Assembly: GCA_030666075.1 (NCBI GenBank) | Contig: DAOUYN010000052.1 | Location: 1-6,512, forward strand | Direction of reading: 5' to 3' | From: Actinomycetes bacterium | GTDB lineage: Bacteria > Actinomycetota > Aquicultoria > CAJVYJ01 > JAUVQD01 | Length of the DNA: 6,512 nt | Part shown: positions 5,087-6,512 of the stretch, piece by piece | Position numbering within the stretch: the stretch's first letter is position 1 | How the letters are laid out: every line of letters begins with the position of its first letter | Translations under genes and position numbers: made by a program | Notes under the pieces: model-generated | Told to the model about the DNA's origin: nothing | The model's input: only the letters and a program-made list of their open reading frames with translations | Databases searched by the model: none

Positions 5087-6199
5087 TTAAAAGACCACCA
5101 TAAAGTCACGGTGGATGACTTCCTCGGAAAAGTCGTCGCCGAGGGCATCCGCTATCTGCCGACTTCTCTTTCCCTTGATGCCCGTCAGTTCAGCGGCAGC
5201 GTAATTTGACGAACCGCGGGCCACGACCGTCCCGTCGGGTCCGGCCACCTCGATGGTGTCGCCGATGCCGAAGGCCCCGTCATGCCCGGTGATGCCGGCC
5301 GGCAACAGACTCTTGCCGTCGTGGACGATCGCCCGGACCGCGCCGTCATCGACGACAACGCGTCCCTTGACCGCCCGTCCAAACCCTATCCAGAGTCTGC
5401 GTCCCGGCACCCTTTTCTTCTTCGGAACGAAATAGGTGCCTATTTCGCGGCCGTTCATGATCTTTTGTAAGACTTGGGGGTCGCGCCCATCGGCAATATA
5501 CATGCCCACCCGCGCGGCTCCGGCTATCTTGGCGGCGTGGATCTTGGTGACCATGCCGCCAGAGCCGAAATCCGTGCCGATACCCGAGGCCATCCGTTCT
5601 ATCTCCGGGGTGACCTCATCGACCCTGGTCAAATGGCGGGCCTCGCCCTGCCGCGGGTCCCCTGTGTAAAGACCGTCGGTATCGCTCAAGAGTATCAGTA
5701 GGTCGGCTTCGACCAGCACGGCCACGAGTGCCGCGATCGTATCGTTGTCGCCAAACTTGATCTCCTCGACGGTCGTCGTGTCATTTTCGTTAACGACCGG
5801 CACTGCGCCCATTGACAGGAGCTCGCCGATGGCGCGCTTTGCATTCAAGTAGAGTTCCCGGTGGGCCATGTCGAACTGGGTGAGCAGGACTTGCGCGGTG
5901 TGGATATCATGGCCGCGAAAAAGAGCCGTATATTCATGCACCAGAAGGCCTTGACCAACGGCTGCCGCCGCCTGCACCTTGGCAATGTCTTTCGGACGTT
6001 CGCGCAGCCCCAACCGCTCTAGACCGGCGGCGATCGCGCCCGAAGAGACCAAGACGCATTCTGTTCCTTGAGCCCACGTGGCAGCTACCTGCTCGACAAG
6101 TACCCTGATGTTTTCATGATCGAGCCTGCCCGTCTCGTCAGTAACAGTGCTTGAACCGACCTTGACGACGATCCTCTTTGCTCTCTTATTCATGGACAC
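5087..6199 (-). CDS. proB: Glutamate 5-kinase ProB
   Basis: 370-residue two-domain enzyme that phosphorylates glutamate on its gamma carboxyl, the first and usually proline-inhibited step of proline synthesis. The amino-acid-kinase domain (about 8-258) shows IVVKVGSSTVT with K13, LVSSGAIAAGL (50-60), VPVVNENDTTTVEEIKFGDN (133-152), LLSDTDGLYTGDP (170-182) and GSGGMVTKIHAAKIA (212-226). A PUA domain (about 275-365) follows, as in the long bacterial form. The frame opens at GTG 6199. The in-frame ATG at 6193 (codon 3) is an equally good start, and neither has a Shine-Dalgarno. It lies 25 bp after obgE and 30 bp before proA. The kinase and reductase act consecutively, with ProA thought to take the labile intermediate from ProB. 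The stop is TAA. Confidence 0.96.
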   Translation of the reverse strand: MSMNKRAKRIVVKVGSSTVTDETGRLDHENIRVLVEQVAATWAQGTECVLVSSGAIAAGLERLGLRERPKDIAKVQAAAAVGQGLLVHEYTALFRGHDIHTAQVLLTQFDMAHRELYLNAKRAIGELLSMGAVPVVNENDTTTVEEIKFGDNDTIAALVAVLVEADLLILLSDTDGLYTGDPRQGEARHLTRVDEVTPEIERMASGIGTDFGSGGMVTKIHAAKIAGAARVGMYIADGRDPQVLQKIMNGREIGTYFVPKKKRVPGRRLWIGFGRAVKGRVVVDDGAVRAIVHDGKSLLPAGITGHDGAFGIGDTIEVAGPDGTVVARGSSNYAAAELTGIKGKRSRQIADALGDDFSEEVIHRDFMVVF

Positions 6200-6224
6200 A
6201 GCTTATATGAAACTGTGCGTGCCG

Positions 6225-6512
6225 TCAGTCGCTATATTCGAAAGCCATATCACCGATGGCCACATCGTCGCCCGGCTGAGCGCCGGCCTTCTTGAGCGCG
6301 TCCTCGACTCCCATCTTCGCCAACCGCCGACGCAGATAGTCGACCGCCTCCCCGTTCTCGAAGTCAGTCATGCTGATCGCCCGTTCGACCTTTTTCCCCT
6401 TGACTCCCCAAGAATGCCGCGAGAACCGCTCGACCTCTAAGTGGTCTTCCCCTTCGAGACGATAGACGCGCGCCGGTCTGTCTTGGCGCTCAGGCTCCTC
6501 GCTGCGCGTCGC
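6225..6512 (-). CDS. obgE: GTPase ObgE/CgtA, C-terminal part (cut by the window edge)
   Basis: The last 95 codons of a gene entering from the right edge, in frame to a TGA at 6225-6227. The visible part is an Obg C-terminal (OCT) domain: VYRLEGEDHLEVERF, then the helix-rich SMTDFENGEAVDYLRRRL, MGVEDALKKAGAQPGDDV and the end IGDMAFEYSD, the usual GDTVRIGDxEFEY-type finish. Obg is an essential GTPase for late large-subunit ribosome assembly and stress signalling. The Obg fold and G domain lie outside the window, so the call rests on the OCT domain and on the well-known obgE-proB neighbourhood. No terminator is seen in the 25 bp before proB, so co-transcription with proBA is likely. Confidence 0.9.
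   Translation of the reverse strand, partial: ATRSEEPERQDRPARVYRLEGEDHLEVERFSRHSWGVKGKKVERAISMTDFENGEAVDYLRRRLAKMGVEDALKKAGAQPGDDVAIGDMAFEYSD

Overview
The window is a compact, housekeeping-type chromosomal segment of moderately high GC (I estimate mid-50s percent by eye). It carries no phage, insertion-sequence or CRISPR signatures. Gene content and order (obgE, proB, proA, then nadD, yqeK, an LCP/LytR_C envelope protein, rsfS) match a cluster known in Gram-positive lineages. I favour an anaerobic or deep-branching Actinobacteriota (Coriobacteriia/OPB41-like), with Clostridia-type Firmicutes second. This lineage call is inference from gene order and the style of the proteins, not from a search.

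Almost everything is read from the minus strand, so the biological order runs from the right end of the window to the left. At the right edge is the C-terminal part of obgE (6225-6512, cut by the window). It is followed by proB (5087-6199) and proA (3815-5056), the first two steps of proline synthesis from glutamate. Next comes a small interruption of the cluster: a two-CBS-domain protein on the plus strand (start best placed at 3377, end 3814) and a BlaI/MecI-type winged-helix regulator on the minus strand (2825-3223). These two diverge from a shared 153-bp intergenic region. That region holds a good promoter for the regulator, whose 17-bp spacer is in its entirety a perfect inverted repeat, a strong autoregulatory-operator candidate.

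Left of the regulator lies a tightly packed run of four genes whose ends overlap: nadD (NAD synthesis), yqeK (HD-domain Ap4A hydrolase family), a membrane-anchored LCP-like/LytR_C protein, and rsfS (ribosome silencing factor). nadD has no visible Shine-Dalgarno but has TATAAT exactly six bases before its ATG, so it may be a leaderless transcript. The left end holds a tRNA-Ala(UGC) gene with its own consensus-like promoter (TTGACG, 17 bp, TAGAAT) and a clear rho-independent terminator at 1-26.

The parts worth a second look are the regulator/CBS divergent module with its palindromic promoter spacer, the zero-spacing tail-to-tail junction of the CBS gene and proA, the LCP domain that appears to have lost its catalytic residues, and the possible leaderless start of nadD. 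No intergenic stretch exceeds about 155 bases. I saw no wholly new multi-gene system here.
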